From Pseudomonas sp. RIT-PI-r (lineage in GTDB: Bacteria > Pseudomonadota > Gammaproteobacteria > Pseudomonadales > Pseudomonadaceae), in NCBI RefSeq assembly GCF_001297015.1, contig NZ_LIGE01000018.1:307739-371738 (forward strand): 64,000 nucleotides of DNA, written 5' to 3'. Below, piece by piece: positions 17,999 through 27,159 of this stretch. The notes below the pieces were generated by a model that was given only the letters and a program-made list of their open reading frames with translations, made no database searches and was not told the DNA's origin. Positions within the stretch are counted from its first letter, which is position 1; the number at the start of each line of letters is the position of its first letter. Position numbers and translations under genes: made by a program.

Positions 17999-18090
17999 TT
18001 GTGGGAGCGAGCCTGCTCGCGAAGGCGTCGGGTCAGTCAATATCATGAGTGACTGATCCAGCGCTTTCGCGGGCAGGCTCGCTCCCACAG
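17999..18090. repeat. Paired REP element with long spacer
   Basis: Arms near 17999-18022 (GTGGGAGCGAGCCTGCTCGC) and 18065-18089 (TTCGCGGGCAGGCTCGC...) in inverted orientation around a spacer of about 40 bases, between the LysR and EmrB genes. Confidence 0.88.
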
Positions 18091-18111
18091 GGTTTTGTGT
18101 TTTCTCGGGGA

Positions 18112-19029
18112 TTAAGGCTGGGCCGCCAGCCACGTCTCGTCGCAGCAGGCCTTGAGGGTTTCGCGCAGCCAGCGATGTGCCGGATCCTTGTCGAAACGCG
18201 GGTGCCAGGCCTGGGTCAGCATCAGTGTCGGCAACGGAATCGGCAGGTCGAACGAACGCAGTTTCAAACCGAGCCGACGCACGCTCAGCAACGCTTCCTT
18301 GGGCACTGGCAGGATCAGGTCGGAATCCGGCAGCGCAAACATCGCCGCATGAAAACTCGGCGCAATCACCGCGACGCGGCGCTCCAGCCCCAAGGCATTC
18401 AGCGCCGTATCAATCGGGCCACGGGCGATGCCACGACGCGACATGCTGATATGGGAAAACCCGGCGTAGCGCTCGGCAGTGATTTCGCCGTCAAGCAAGG
18501 GATGGTCTTCACGCACCAAGCCAACGAAGTGTGTAGAAAACAGGTTCTGCACTTTGACTTCCGGGGTGACGGGCCGGGTGTTGCTGACGCTCAGATCGAT
18601 GCGCCCTTCTCGCAGGGCTTCATCATCGCCATCGCCTTCCGGGACAAAGCGCAATTCGCAGTGCGGCGCGAGTTGATCGAGGGTGTCGAACAGCTTACCG
18701 CCGTACACCCCGATGAAAAAGTCGTTGGCGCGGATGCTGAAGCGCCGACGCAGCGTGCCCAGCTCCACAGTGTCGGCGGAGCGGAACAACAGCGCGGCCT
18801 GCTCGACCACATCGCGCACCTGTTCGCGCAGTTCCAGCGCTTTGGGCGTTGGCACCAGACCTCGGCCGGCACGCACGAGGATCGGGTCGCCGATGGCTTC
18901 GCGGATTCGCGTCAGGGTGCGGCTCATGGCTGCCGGACTGAGGTTCATCCGCCGCGCAGCGCCGACCACACTGCCCTCGTCGAGCAAAGCGTCGAGGGCG
19001 ACCAAAAGGTTCATGTCCGGGAGTTGCAT
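18112..19029 (-). CDS. LysR-family transcriptional regulator
   Basis: A 305-residue LysR protein. The N-terminal winged helix reads LVALDALLDEGSVVGAARRMNLSPAAMSRTLTRIREAIGDPILVRAGRGLVPTPKA, followed by a linker helix and a periplasmic-binding-like effector domain (RFSIRANDFFIGVYG onward). The HTH has the less common NLSPAAMSRTLTRIR form (NodD/PcaQ-like side of the family). The ATG at 19029 is preferred to the GTG at 19038. It sits upstream of the EmrAB-type operon on the same strand and may control it, but a REP pair separates them and the usual divergent layout is absent. Confidence 0.87.
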   Translation of the reverse strand: MQLPDMNLLVALDALLDEGSVVGAARRMNLSPAAMSRTLTRIREAIGDPILVRAGRGLVPTPKALELREQVRDVVEQAALLFRSADTVELGTLRRRFSIRANDFFIGVYGGKLFDTLDQLAPHCELRFVPEGDGDDEALREGRIDLSVSNTRPVTPEVKVQNLFSTHFVGLVREDHPLLDGEITAERYAGFSHISMSRRGIARGPIDTALNALGLERRVAVIAPSFHAAMFALPDSDLILPVPKEALLSVRRLGLKLRSFDLPIPLPTLMLTQAWHPRFDKDPAHRWLRETLKACCDETWLAAQP

Positions 19030-19113
19030 CGTGAGCACTCATGGCTGATCAGGATTGATCTGGGCGCAATGCTAGCAAACATCCTTCAAGTATTGCGGTG
19101 GCATGACTGACGC

Positions 19114-19207
19114 TATCGCGAGCAGGCTCACTCCTACATTAGATCTTCAGTGCCTACAGATTTTGTGTCCTACACAGATCCCTTGTAGGAGTGAGCCTGC
19201 TCGCGAA
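19114..19207. repeat. Paired REP element, 'TCACTCCTA' variant, long spacer
   Basis: Left arm ATCGCGAGCAGGCTCACTCC from 19114 and inverted right arm ending at 19207. It separates the LysR gene from the ABC permease gene. Confidence 0.9.
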
Positions 19208-19230
19208 GGGGCCAGCCGCCACGCCAAAAA

Positions 19231-20097
19231 TTACCGCTGCATCCCCCACCGCTTCACGGTCACCCGCTCCAGCGTATCGAACACCAGATTCTCCACCAGC
19301 AAGCCAATCAGAATCACCACCGCCAACCCGGCAAACACCTTGTCGGTGTACAGCTCATTACGGTTCTGAAAGATGTACCAGCCCAACCCACCCTTGCCAC
19401 TGGTCGCGCCAAACACCAGTTCCGCCGCAATCAACGTGCGCCAGGCAAACGCCCAGCCAATCTTCAGCCCGGCCAGAATCGACGGCAGCGCCGCCGGGAT
19501 CAGGATGAACAGCACCAGCCGCAAACCCTTCAAACCGTAATTGCGCCCGGCCATGCGCAAGGTTTCCGAGACCCCGAGAAACCCCGCGTAAGTGTTCAGT
19601 GCCAAGGCCCACAACACCGAATGCACCAGCACAAAAATCAGGCTGTTCTGCCCCAGGCCAAACCACAGCAACGCCAAGGGCAGCAGGGCAATCGCCGGCA
19701 ACGGATTGAACATCGAGGTCAAAGTGCTCAGCAGATCGCGGCCCAACTGCGTCGACACCGCGAGCGTGGTCAGGGCAAACGCCAACACGATGCCGATCAG
19801 GTAACCCTTGATCAGCACCACCAGCGATATCCACACCTTGGCCAGCAGTTCACCGCTGAGCAAGCCATCGAACAGCGCATGGCTGGTCTGCAGAAAACTC
19901 GGCAGCATCAGGTCGTTGTTCTGAATCCGCGCGACCACCTCCCAAACGACCGCAAGCACAATCAGGATCAGACTTTTACGCAGCCAGCCCTGCTGCCACA
20001 GTCGCGTGCCGAGCGACAGCTCTCGCTCGACCGGCACTTCGGTCAGCGGCTCCAGAACAATTTCAAACTCTTCACGCCCAGATGATGAATAGCTCAT
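19231..20097 (-). CDS. SsuC/TauC-type ABC transporter permease
   Basis: A 288-residue permease with six or so helices. The EAA-loop region (GVSETLRMAGRNYGLKGLRLVLFILIPAALPSILAGLKIGWAFAWRTLIAAEL) is diagnostic of the nitrate/sulfonate/taurine family. The C-terminus (LVENLVFDTLERVTVKRWGMQR) also matches SsuC/TauC. The ATG at 20097 has GGAGG 7 bases upstream, better than the TTG at 20121. It follows its ATPase gene closely and would form the membrane channel of an importer for an organosulfur or related small anion. No binding protein is encoded nearby. Confidence 0.88.
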   Translation of the reverse strand: MSYSSSGREEFEIVLEPLTEVPVERELSLGTRLWQQGWLRKSLILIVLAVVWEVVARIQNNDLMLPSFLQTSHALFDGLLSGELLAKVWISLVVLIKGYLIGIVLAFALTTLAVSTQLGRDLLSTLTSMFNPLPAIALLPLALLWFGLGQNSLIFVLVHSVLWALALNTYAGFLGVSETLRMAGRNYGLKGLRLVLFILIPAALPSILAGLKIGWAFAWRTLIAAELVFGATSGKGGLGWYIFQNRNELYTDKVFAGLAVVILIGLLVENLVFDTLERVTVKRWGMQR

Positions 20098-20117
20098 CGG
20101 GTAGTCCTCCTGGCCGC

Positions 20118-20978
20118 TCAATAGGCGATGCGAATGTCGTTGAAGTCGTGGTCACGCTCGGTTTCCGGCGACTGGCCTTCGTCGAACAGCAGACGATGAA
20201 TGCGCCGCGCCGATTCCTGAAACGCCACGCCACCGAGGCTGTGCAAATCGTATTGATGGCTGTGCACTTCGGCGCACACCCGCCCCGGATGTGGCGACAA
20301 CAGCAGGATGCGATTGCCGACCACCAGCGCCTCTTCAATCGAGTGGGTGACGAACAACAGGGTGAAACGCACCTCTTCCCAGAGCAGCAGCAATTCTTCC
20401 TGCATCTTGCGGCGGGTCAGTGCATCAAGGGCGGCGAATGGCTCGTCCATCAGCAGGATTTTCGGCTGCATGGCCAACGCTCGGGCAATCGCCACGCGCG
20501 CCTTCATGCCGCCGGACAAGGTGTGCGGATAGGCATCGGCGAACGCCGCCAGGCCAACTTTTTCCAGATAGTGCAACGCGCGCTCTTCGGCTTCTTTTTT
20601 CTTCAGCGTGCGCGATGCCAGCAGCGGAAACATCACGTTCTGTTTGACGGTTTTCCACGGTGGCAGTTGGTCGAATTCCTGAAACACCACGATGCGGTCC
20701 GGCCCCGGCGCATCAACGCGCAGGCCTTGCAGACGGATCTCGCCTTCGCACGGTTGAATGAACCCGGCCACCGCTTTGAGCAAGGTGGATTTGCCGCAGC
20801 CGGACGGGCCGGGCAGCACGTAGCGATCGGCCGGGTCGATTTCAAAACTGACTTGGTGAGTGGCACGCACCACGCGTTGCGGCGGGCGGTATTCGAGGCT
20901 GACGTGAGCGACCGCCAGCAACGCGTCGCTGCGGGCGATCGGGTTGCTGGCCGCGTGGCCTGGCAAGGGAGCGTTCAT
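20118..20978 (-). CDS. SsuB/TauB-type ABC transporter ATPase
   Basis: A 286-residue ATPase: Walker A LPGPSGCGKSTLLK (about residues 55-67), Q-loop VFQEFDQLPPWKTVKQNV (QEF...LPPW is typical of this family), signature LSGGMKARVAIARALA, Walker B ILLMDEPFAALD and switch histidine FVTHSIEEAL. A C-terminal tail of about 40 residues follows. It partners the permease just downstream and lies 22 bp downstream of the dioxygenase... in transcription order dioxygenase, ATPase, permease. Together they suggest uptake and oxidation of a sulfonate or similar compound under sulfur limitation. Confidence 0.9.
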   Translation of the reverse strand: MNAPLPGHAASNPIARSDALLAVAHVSLEYRPPQRVVRATHQVSFEIDPADRYVLPGPSGCGKSTLLKAVAGFIQPCEGEIRLQGLRVDAPGPDRIVVFQEFDQLPPWKTVKQNVMFPLLASRTLKKKEAEERALHYLEKVGLAAFADAYPHTLSGGMKARVAIARALAMQPKILLMDEPFAALDALTRRKMQEELLLLWEEVRFTLLFVTHSIEEALVVGNRILLLSPHPGRVCAEVHSHQYDLHSLGGVAFQESARRIHRLLFDEGQSPETERDHDFNDIRIAY

Positions 20979-21000
20979 TTTTTGATCAATCTCCGGCGAA

Positions 21001-21897
21001 TCAGAAAGGCGCGTCGCCCTGAATGGTCGTGCGATACAGCTTGCGGCGCAGGTGCGCGGGGCAGCCGGCGGCGAGATGGATCAGCGAGCGGTTGTCCCAG
21101 AACACCAGGTCGTGGGGCTGCCACTGATGGCGGTAGATGTTTTGCGGCAGCACGCTGTGGGCATAGAGCTCGCTCAGCAGTTGCTGGCTCTCGTCTTCCG
21201 GCAGGCCGACGATGCGCGTGGTGAAACCTTCGCTGACGAACAGCGCCTTGCGTCCGTTCTCCGGGTGCGTACGCACCACCGGATGCACCACTTCGGCGAC
21301 TTGAGCCAATTGCTCCGGGGTCAGGGTCGGGCGCCAGTTGCCTTCGAATTTGGTTTCGCTGTAACGCGCCGTGTAGGAGTGCGCGGCACTGCGGCCTTCG
21401 ACCGCTTTGCGCAACGCTTCGGGCAAGTTGTCCCAGGCTTTGTGCATATCGGCGAACAGCGTGTCGCCGCCCTCGGACGGCAGTTCTTGCGCGTGGAGCA
21501 TCGAGCCAAGGCTTGGCAGCTCTTTATAAGAGAGGTCGGAGTGCCAGAACTTGCCGGCATCGCCGAGGCCGATGTTCTGGCCGTTTTCGACGATGTTGGA
21601 AACGATGAGGATTTCCGGGTGGTTGGCCAACAGGAATTGCTTGAGCACATGGATCTGCAACACGCCGAAGCGGCGGCTGAAGTCGATCTGCTGTTGGGGG
21701 GTGATTTGCTGGTCGCGGAACACCACGACGTGGTGATCCAGGTGCGCGCGATGGATGCGCGCGAAGTCTTGATCATTGATCAGCCGGGTGAGGTCGAGGC
21801 CAATGATCTCGGCGCCGACGGCACCACTGAAAGGACGGATTTCAAAGGATTGCGGCGCGGCAGTCGCGGCGCTTGGGGAAGCAGTAGCTGCGGACAT
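21001..21897 (-). CDS. TauD/TfdA-family alpha-ketoglutarate dioxygenase
   Basis: A 298-residue Fe(II)/2-oxoglutarate oxygenase. Family features: the N-terminal IRPFSGAVGAEIIGLDLTR, the first metal-ligand motif FWHSDLSYKELPS (HxD), TLFADMHKAWDNLPE, the distal histidine in DLVFWDNRSLIHLA, and the 2-oxoglutarate-binding arginine in RKLYRTTIQGD. TauD hydroxylates taurine so that sulfite is released; relatives act on alkyl sulfates or sulfonates, so the substrate is open. The ATG at 21897 has GGAGA 7 bases upstream. It is first in an operon with the ABC ATPase and permease genes. Confidence 0.88.
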   Translation of the reverse strand: MSAATASPSAATAAPQSFEIRPFSGAVGAEIIGLDLTRLINDQDFARIHRAHLDHHVVVFRDQQITPQQQIDFSRRFGVLQIHVLKQFLLANHPEILIVSNIVENGQNIGLGDAGKFWHSDLSYKELPSLGSMLHAQELPSEGGDTLFADMHKAWDNLPEALRKAVEGRSAAHSYTARYSETKFEGNWRPTLTPEQLAQVAEVVHPVVRTHPENGRKALFVSEGFTTRIVGLPEDESQQLLSELYAHSVLPQNIYRHQWQPHDLVFWDNRSLIHLAAGCPAHLRRKLYRTTIQGDAPF

Positions 21898-22258
21898 CTT
21901 TCCATCTCCCACGCACGGCACGCTCACGGGCGCGCTCGTCGATCAGACACTCACGCTGGATTGCGTGTTGGTTCAGCTCGTGCGGCGCGCCGATTGGTCG
22001 GCAGGTACGCAGGGGGATGACTTTATAGCTATAAGAATCGGAAATTAAATACCGTTAATGAATAACGATATGGCGAATGGTGAGGAATGGACTGAGTGGT
22101 GAGTGACGGTTTTTGTCACTTACTGACGGAGATGTGGTGTTTGGGCTGCCGCCATCGCGAGCAGGCTCACTCCTACAGGGATCGCATTCCATCTGGAGAA
22201 ATGCGGTTACTGTAGGAGCGAGCCTGCTCGCGAAGAGGCCGTTAGCAGCGCTGAAGAT
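21898..22258. other. Gap between the dioxygenase gene and lapC
   Basis: No gene is visible in these 361 bases. The left half is the probable promoter region of the dioxygenase operon, including an AT-rich stretch around 22020-22075. The right half holds a REP pair. Confidence 0.6.
22154..22234. repeat. Paired REP element with mixed arms
   Basis: The left arm reads ATCGCGAGCAGGCTCACTCC and the right arm is the inverted form with the AGCGAGCC variant. The two arms thus belong to different sequence variants. Confidence 0.88.
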
Positions 22259-23626
22259 CTAGCGCTCGTGCAACGCCTCGGCCCGCGCGCGGATGATCGG
22301 CTTGAGCAGATAACTCAACACCGACTTCTTGCCGGTAATGATGTCCACCGACGCCACCATCCCCGGAATGATCAGCAACGGTTTTTCATCGGTACCCAAG
22401 TGGCTGCGTTCAGTACGCACCTTGATGATGTAGTACGTGGTTTTCTTGTCTTCGTCGGTGATGGTGTCGGCACCGATCTGCTCAAGCTTGGCCTTCAGCC
22501 CGCCGTAGATGGTGTAGTCATACGCGGTGAATTTGACGATCGCTTCCTGTCCCGGATGCAGGAAGGCAATGTCCTGCGGGCGGATCTTCGCTTCGACCAG
22601 CAAGGTGTCATCCAACGGTACGATTTCGACCATGTCGCTGCCTGGCTGGATTACGCCGCCGATGGTGTTGACCAGCAACTTGTTGACGATACCGCGCACC
22701 GGCGATGTCACCAGCGTGCGGCTGACGCGGTCTTCCAGCGCCTTGCCGGTAGCACTGGCCTTGTTCAGGTCGGTGCGTGCTTCGTTAAGCTGAGTCAGCG
22801 CTTCGCTGCGGAATTTGCCGCGTGTCTCGTCGATCTTGCGCTGCACTTCCTTGATCGCCGATTCGGCACGCGGGATGGCCAGCGTAGTAGCGTCGAGCTG
22901 ACCGCGTGTTTCCACTTCGGCACGCTTCAACCGCAAGACTTCCACCGGGGACACCGCGCCCTGCGCCACCAGCGGCTCGGACATGTTGATTTCCTGACGC
23001 TGCAAGCCGAGCTGCTGACGATACTGCGCTTGCTTGGAGGCGAATTCGCGCAGCTCTTGCTGACGCTGGATCAACTGCTCCTGCAACCCGCCAATCTCGT
23101 CGTGCAATTGCTGACGGCGGCTGATGTACAGCGATTCTTCACTTTTCGCCTGACCGGGCACGGCTTTGAGCACGTCTTCGGGGAAATTCAGCGGACGGTC
23201 GTCGACTTCAGCGCTCAATCGCTCGACACGTAGCAGCATCGACAGGCGATCGGCCTCGGTTTCGCCAACGTTGGAAGCAAATCGCGTGTCGTCGAGGCGA
23301 ATCAGCGGTGCGCCAGCCTCAACGATCTGGCCTTCCTTGACGAACAGCTCAGAGATGATCCCGCCCTCAAGGTTCTGGATTTTCTGGATCTTCGACGACG
23401 GAATCGCCTTGCCGTCGCCCTTTGTCACTTCGTCGATCACGGCGAAGTTGGCCCACAGCAGCAGGAAGATAAAGAAGCCGATGATCGCCCAGATGGTCAG
23501 GCGCACGACGCGCGGGGCGTCTTCGATCAGCGCCTTGTTGACCTCCGGCAGCGGCTGGCCCTGCAGCGATGCCGAGCCTTTGAAGTAGCGACGGATCGAA
23601 TCCTTGAAACCCGACTTAAGCAACAC
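22259..23626 (-). CDS. lapC: LapC: membrane fusion protein of the LapA type I secretion system
   Basis: A 455-residue HlyD-family adaptor. It has a cytoplasmic N-terminus, one membrane helix (VVRLTIWAIIGFFIFLLLWANFAVIDEV), a lipoyl half (IQNLEGGIISELFVKEGQIVEAGAPLIRLDDT) and a long coiled-coil hairpin (about residues 140-290). The second half is SRTLVTSPVRGIVNKLLVNTIGGVIQPGSDMVEIVP, and the C-terminal domain is the HlyD type (YTIYGGLKAKLEQIGADTI...GMVASVDIITGKKSVLSYLLKPI). The gene starts at GTG 23626 and overlaps lapB by 11 bp. It links LapB to the outer-membrane channel LapE and exports LapA. Confidence 0.93.
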   Translation of the reverse strand: MLLKSGFKDSIRRYFKGSASLQGQPLPEVNKALIEDAPRVVRLTIWAIIGFFIFLLLWANFAVIDEVTKGDGKAIPSSKIQKIQNLEGGIISELFVKEGQIVEAGAPLIRLDDTRFASNVGETEADRLSMLLRVERLSAEVDDRPLNFPEDVLKAVPGQAKSEESLYISRRQQLHDEIGGLQEQLIQRQQELREFASKQAQYRQQLGLQRQEINMSEPLVAQGAVSPVEVLRLKRAEVETRGQLDATTLAIPRAESAIKEVQRKIDETRGKFRSEALTQLNEARTDLNKASATGKALEDRVSRTLVTSPVRGIVNKLLVNTIGGVIQPGSDMVEIVPLDDTLLVEAKIRPQDIAFLHPGQEAIVKFTAYDYTIYGGLKAKLEQIGADTITDEDKKTTYYIIKVRTERSHLGTDEKPLLIIPGMVASVDIITGKKSVLSYLLKPIIRARAEALHER

Positions 23627-25781
23627 TGATCTGCCCCTTCTTCAACGCTTCCATCACGGCGGCTTTCGGGCCATCGGCGAGAATCTGACCACGGTCGATC
23701 ACCAGCAAACGATCCACCAGCGACAACAGTGAAGCCCGGTGCGTGACCAGTATCACGGTCTTGTTTTCAATCACCGCCGCGAGGCGTTGTTTGAGGCGTT
23801 CTTCGCCGGTGTTGTCCATCGCACTGGTCGGCTCGTCCATCAGCAGAATCGGCGGATTGAGCAACAGCGCCCGGGCCAGCGCGACGTTCTGTCGTTGACC
23901 GCCGGAGAGGTTCTGCCCGCGCTCGCCGACTTGCAGCTCATAGCCTTGCGGGTGCAGTCGGGCGAATTCGTGGACACCCGCGAGCTCGGCGGCTTGCAGA
24001 ACAAGTTCGTCTTCTACATAGCGCGCGCCGGAGACGAGGTTGTCACGCAGGGTGCCAGCCAGCAGTTGAATGTCTTGCGGCACGTAACCGATGTTGTAGC
24101 GCAGCTCGCTGACGTCGATCTGGCGGATATCCACACCGTCCACCAGCAACGCGCCGTCGTCCGGCTGATACAGGCCGACCAGCAGTTTGGCGAGGGAGCT
24201 TTTGCCCGAGCCGCTGCGGCCGATGATGCCGATCTTCTCGCCGGGACGGATCACCAGATTGATGTTCTTCAGCGCCGGGTTCTGTTGTTCCGGGTAGGTG
24301 AAGTTGAGCTGGCGGCATTCGATCGCACCCTGCAACACCTTGCGGCTGAGTGGGCGCTCTTCAAAATTGCGCTCTTGCGGCAGCTCCATCATCTGATCGA
24401 CCGAGGTCATGGTCACCCGTGCCTGCTGGTAACGCGTCAGCAGACCCGACAGCGACGCCAGCGGGCTGAGTGCGCGGCCGCTGAGCATGTAGCAAGCGAT
24501 GAGACCGCCCATGCTCAGGTTGCCGGCGATGATCTGGTACACGCCGAAGACAATCATGATCACCCCGGCCAGTTGCTGGATCAGCAGGGTGATGTTCATC
24601 GCCAGGCCGGAGAGCATTTTCACCCGCAGTTCGAGGCGACTGAGGGTGCCGATGGTCTGTTCCCACTGATACTGGCGTTCGCTTTCGGCGTTATTGACCT
24701 TCACCGCGTCGAGGCCGGCGAGGGTTTCGATCAGGCTCGACTGGCGCTCGGCACCGAGGGCCATGGTGCGTTCCATGGTGGCCACCAGCGGCTTCTGCAA
24801 GGCGTAACCGATCAGCAGGGCAATCGGGAACGCCAGCACCGGAATCCACACCAGATGCCCGCCGAGAATGGCGATGACTATAAAGATGAGGATAGTGAAC
24901 GGCAGGTCGATCAGGCTGGTCAGGGTCAGCGAGGCGAGGAAGTCGCGCAGGCTCTGAAACTCATGGATGTTCTGCGCGAAACTGCCGACCCGTGCCGGGC
25001 GGTATTTCATCGACATGCCGACGATGCGTTCGAACAACGTCGCCGAGATGATCAGGTCGGTTTTCTTCCCGGCAAGATCCAGGCACAAACTGCGCAGGCT
25101 CTTGAGGATCAGGTCGAAAAGGTAAGCGCCGGTAATACCGAGGGCCAGCACCCACAGGGTCGCCTCGGCCTGGTTCGGCACCACGCGGTCGTAGACGTTC
25201 ATCACGAACAGTGGCGCGGCCATGGCGATGATGTTGATCAGGAAACTCGCGGCAATCGCATCGGCATACAGCCAGCGCGAACGCTTGAGGGTGTCGCGGA
25301 ACCACGAGCGTGCGCGCGGAATCAGTGTGCCGTGGTTAACGTCGAATTTGTGTTGCGGCTGAGCGAAGAAGACTTTGCCGGTGTAATCGTCGGCGAGCAG
25401 TTCGCGGCTGACAATCGACTCGCCGCCATCGCTTTCGCTGAGCAGCACCCGCGCTTCGTTGTCGCCCTGCCAGCCGAGCAGGACAGCGCTGCGGCCATCC
25501 TTGAGCAGTAGCAACGCCGGCATGGCGATCGCCGGAATTTCTTCCAGTTTGCGCTGCAGCACCCGACCTTGCAGGCCGGCACGAGCCGCCGCGCGGGGCA
25601 GCAACTCGACACTCAGGCGTTGTTTGGGCAGCGGCAGGCCGGTGGTCAGCATCGCCGCGCTGGCGGGTTTCTGGTGCAGCATGCAAAGGGCGAGCAGGCC
25701 ATCCAGTAACGGATCGTCGTGCAACGCGCGTGGATCATGACTGAGTTGAACTCGACTGACTTCTGATTCCACGCTCGACAC
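23616..25781 (-). CDS. lapB: LapB: type I secretion ABC transporter
   Basis: A 721-residue transporter in three parts. The first is an N-terminal C39-like domain (LLDGLLALCMLHQKPASAAML...) that lacks the catalytic DCG arrangement and so should only bind substrate. Next is a membrane domain (about residues 165-440, starting LYADAIAASFLINIIAMAAPLFVMNVYDRVVP). The last is a nucleotide-binding domain with Walker A GIIGRSGSGKSSLAKLL, signature LSGGQRQNVALARAL and Walker B ILLMDEPTSAMD. This is the LapB/HasD-type exporter of RTX adhesins. Starts at GTG 25781. It lies in the order lapE-lapB-lapC on the minus strand, divergent from lapA, its substrate. Confidence 0.93.
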   Translation of the reverse strand: MSSVESEVSRVQLSHDPRALHDDPLLDGLLALCMLHQKPASAAMLTTGLPLPKQRLSVELLPRAAARAGLQGRVLQRKLEEIPAIAMPALLLLKDGRSAVLLGWQGDNEARVLLSESDGGESIVSRELLADDYTGKVFFAQPQHKFDVNHGTLIPRARSWFRDTLKRSRWLYADAIAASFLINIIAMAAPLFVMNVYDRVVPNQAEATLWVLALGITGAYLFDLILKSLRSLCLDLAGKKTDLIISATLFERIVGMSMKYRPARVGSFAQNIHEFQSLRDFLASLTLTSLIDLPFTILIFIVIAILGGHLVWIPVLAFPIALLIGYALQKPLVATMERTMALGAERQSSLIETLAGLDAVKVNNAESERQYQWEQTIGTLSRLELRVKMLSGLAMNITLLIQQLAGVIMIVFGVYQIIAGNLSMGGLIACYMLSGRALSPLASLSGLLTRYQQARVTMTSVDQMMELPQERNFEERPLSRKVLQGAIECRQLNFTYPEQQNPALKNINLVIRPGEKIGIIGRSGSGKSSLAKLLVGLYQPDDGALLVDGVDIRQIDVSELRYNIGYVPQDIQLLAGTLRDNLVSGARYVEDELVLQAAELAGVHEFARLHPQGYELQVGERGQNLSGGQRQNVALARALLLNPPILLMDEPTSAMDNTGEERLKQRLAAVIENKTVILVTHRASLLSLVDRLLVIDRGQILADGPKAAVMEALKKGQISVA

Positions 25782-25806
25782 TCTTTGACAGTTGAAAAGG
25801 GATAAC

Positions 25807-27159
25807 TCAATTCATCCCAGGCAGCTGGACCTTGGGCTTCACGTCGTTCTGCACAACGGATGCCAACGGTGCGACCACTCCCTGGCTTCTGAGCAACTCG
25901 CCCATGGTCGCCTTGATTCGGTACTGAGTAAATAACTGAATGTTTTTGATTTCCGCCAGACGCCGCGAGGCGGTGAACAACTCGTTTTCGCTGTCGAGCA
26001 AATCGAGCAGGGTGCGTTCGCCGAGGCTGAACTGACGCTGGTAGGCGGTGCGCACCGAGGTGCTGTGGTCGACGTATTGCTGTGCAATCGGCACCTGCGC
26101 GTTGGCATTGTTCAAAGCGTTCCAGGCCAGACCGAGTTCTTCGTTCAACTGACGCAGGGCGTTGTTACGGATGTCCAGCGCCTGGTTCGACAGGTACGAC
26201 TTGGATTCCAGATCGGCCTTGTTGCTGCCACCGGAATAGAGGTTGAAGCGCATGCGCAGCATCGCCTGCCATTCGTTATTGTGACCGTTCTGGCCATCGA
26301 GATCGTTGTCAGCGGTGCGGCCCAGTTCGGCGTCGAAACGTGGGTAGAAGGTCGACTTGGCGGTTTCGTACTGTTTCTCGGCGGCGGCGATATCGGACTC
26401 GGCCGAACGCAGGATCGGGCTGTTTTCCAGCATCTGCTGACGCGCTTCGTTGAGGTTGGCCGGCATCATTGCCATGAACGGCGCCGGACGCTCGAGTTGA
26501 TCGGGCATCTGGCCGACGGCGCTGAGAAAGTTGGTTTCCGAGTCAGCGAGGTTGGTCTGCTCGGTGATCAGGTTGTTGCGCGCCTGGGCCATCCGCGCTT
26601 CGGCCTGATCGAGGTCGGCGCCGCTGCCGACGCCGCGTTGGGTACGCAGCTGGATCTGGTCGTAGATGCGCTGGTGGCTCTTGAGATTTTCTTCGGCCAG
26701 ACGCACGAACTCGCGACGGGTCAGCACGTCCAGGTAAACCTGAGCGACGGTCAGCGCCGTGCGCTCGGACGTACCCAGCAAGGAATAAGCGCGGGAATTA
26801 ACGGTGGCTTGTTGACGCCCGACTTCGCTGGACGTCGCAAAACCGTCAAAGACCATTTGCGAGAGACGTAAACTTGACTCGCTACGGTTCAGGGTCTCCC
26901 AGTGATTGCTGTTACCGGCGGCGCGGGTGGTGACGCTGTCGGTGCCTTCACGGCCATAACCGCCGAGCAGATCGACCTTGGGCAGGTATCCACCTTTCGC
27001 CGCTCTTAATTGATAATCCGCGGCCAAACGACTGTTGACCCCTGCCTGGATTTCCGGATGGACATCCAATGCCTGCTGCATGGCTTCTGGTAAGGATTGT
27101 GCTTGTACAAAAGAGGCGGCGAGAGCGAAGGGTACAGCCAGAAACAGGGGCGAACGCAT
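25807..27159 (-). CDS. lapE: LapE: TolC-like outer-membrane channel
   Basis: A TolC-family protein of about 450 residues. The signal peptide is MRSPLFLAVPFALAASFVQAQ, so I chose the ATG at 27159 although the frame is open to 27228. TolC features are SLPEAMQQALDVHPEIQAGVNSRLAADYQLRAAKGGYLPKVDLLGG and, in the second repeat, AEKQYETAKSTFYPRFDAELG. The helical hairpins contain GVGSGADLDQAEARMAQARNNL and FSLGERTLLDLLDSENELFTASRRL. It is not a lipoprotein, unlike the NodT channels elsewhere in the window. It gives LapA its route through the outer membrane, and LapA stays threaded in this pore until LapG cuts it. Confidence 0.92.
   Translation of the reverse strand: MRSPLFLAVPFALAASFVQAQSLPEAMQQALDVHPEIQAGVNSRLAADYQLRAAKGGYLPKVDLLGGYGREGTDSVTTRAAGNSNHWETLNRSESSLRLSQMVFDGFATSSEVGRQQATVNSRAYSLLGTSERTALTVAQVYLDVLTRREFVRLAEENLKSHQRIYDQIQLRTQRGVGSGADLDQAEARMAQARNNLITEQTNLADSETNFLSAVGQMPDQLERPAPFMAMMPANLNEARQQMLENSPILRSAESDIAAAEKQYETAKSTFYPRFDAELGRTADNDLDGQNGHNNEWQAMLRMRFNLYSGGSNKADLESKSYLSNQALDIRNNALRQLNEELGLAWNALNNANAQVPIAQQYVDHSTSVRTAYQRQFSLGERTLLDLLDSENELFTASRRLAEIKNIQLFTQYRIKATMGELLRSQGVVAPLASVVQNDVKPKVQLPGMN

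Noticed and set aside
23739..25511. 590-codon plus-strand frame opposite lapB
   Set aside because: The opposite strand encodes a complete ABC exporter with all motifs; the frame has no family features.
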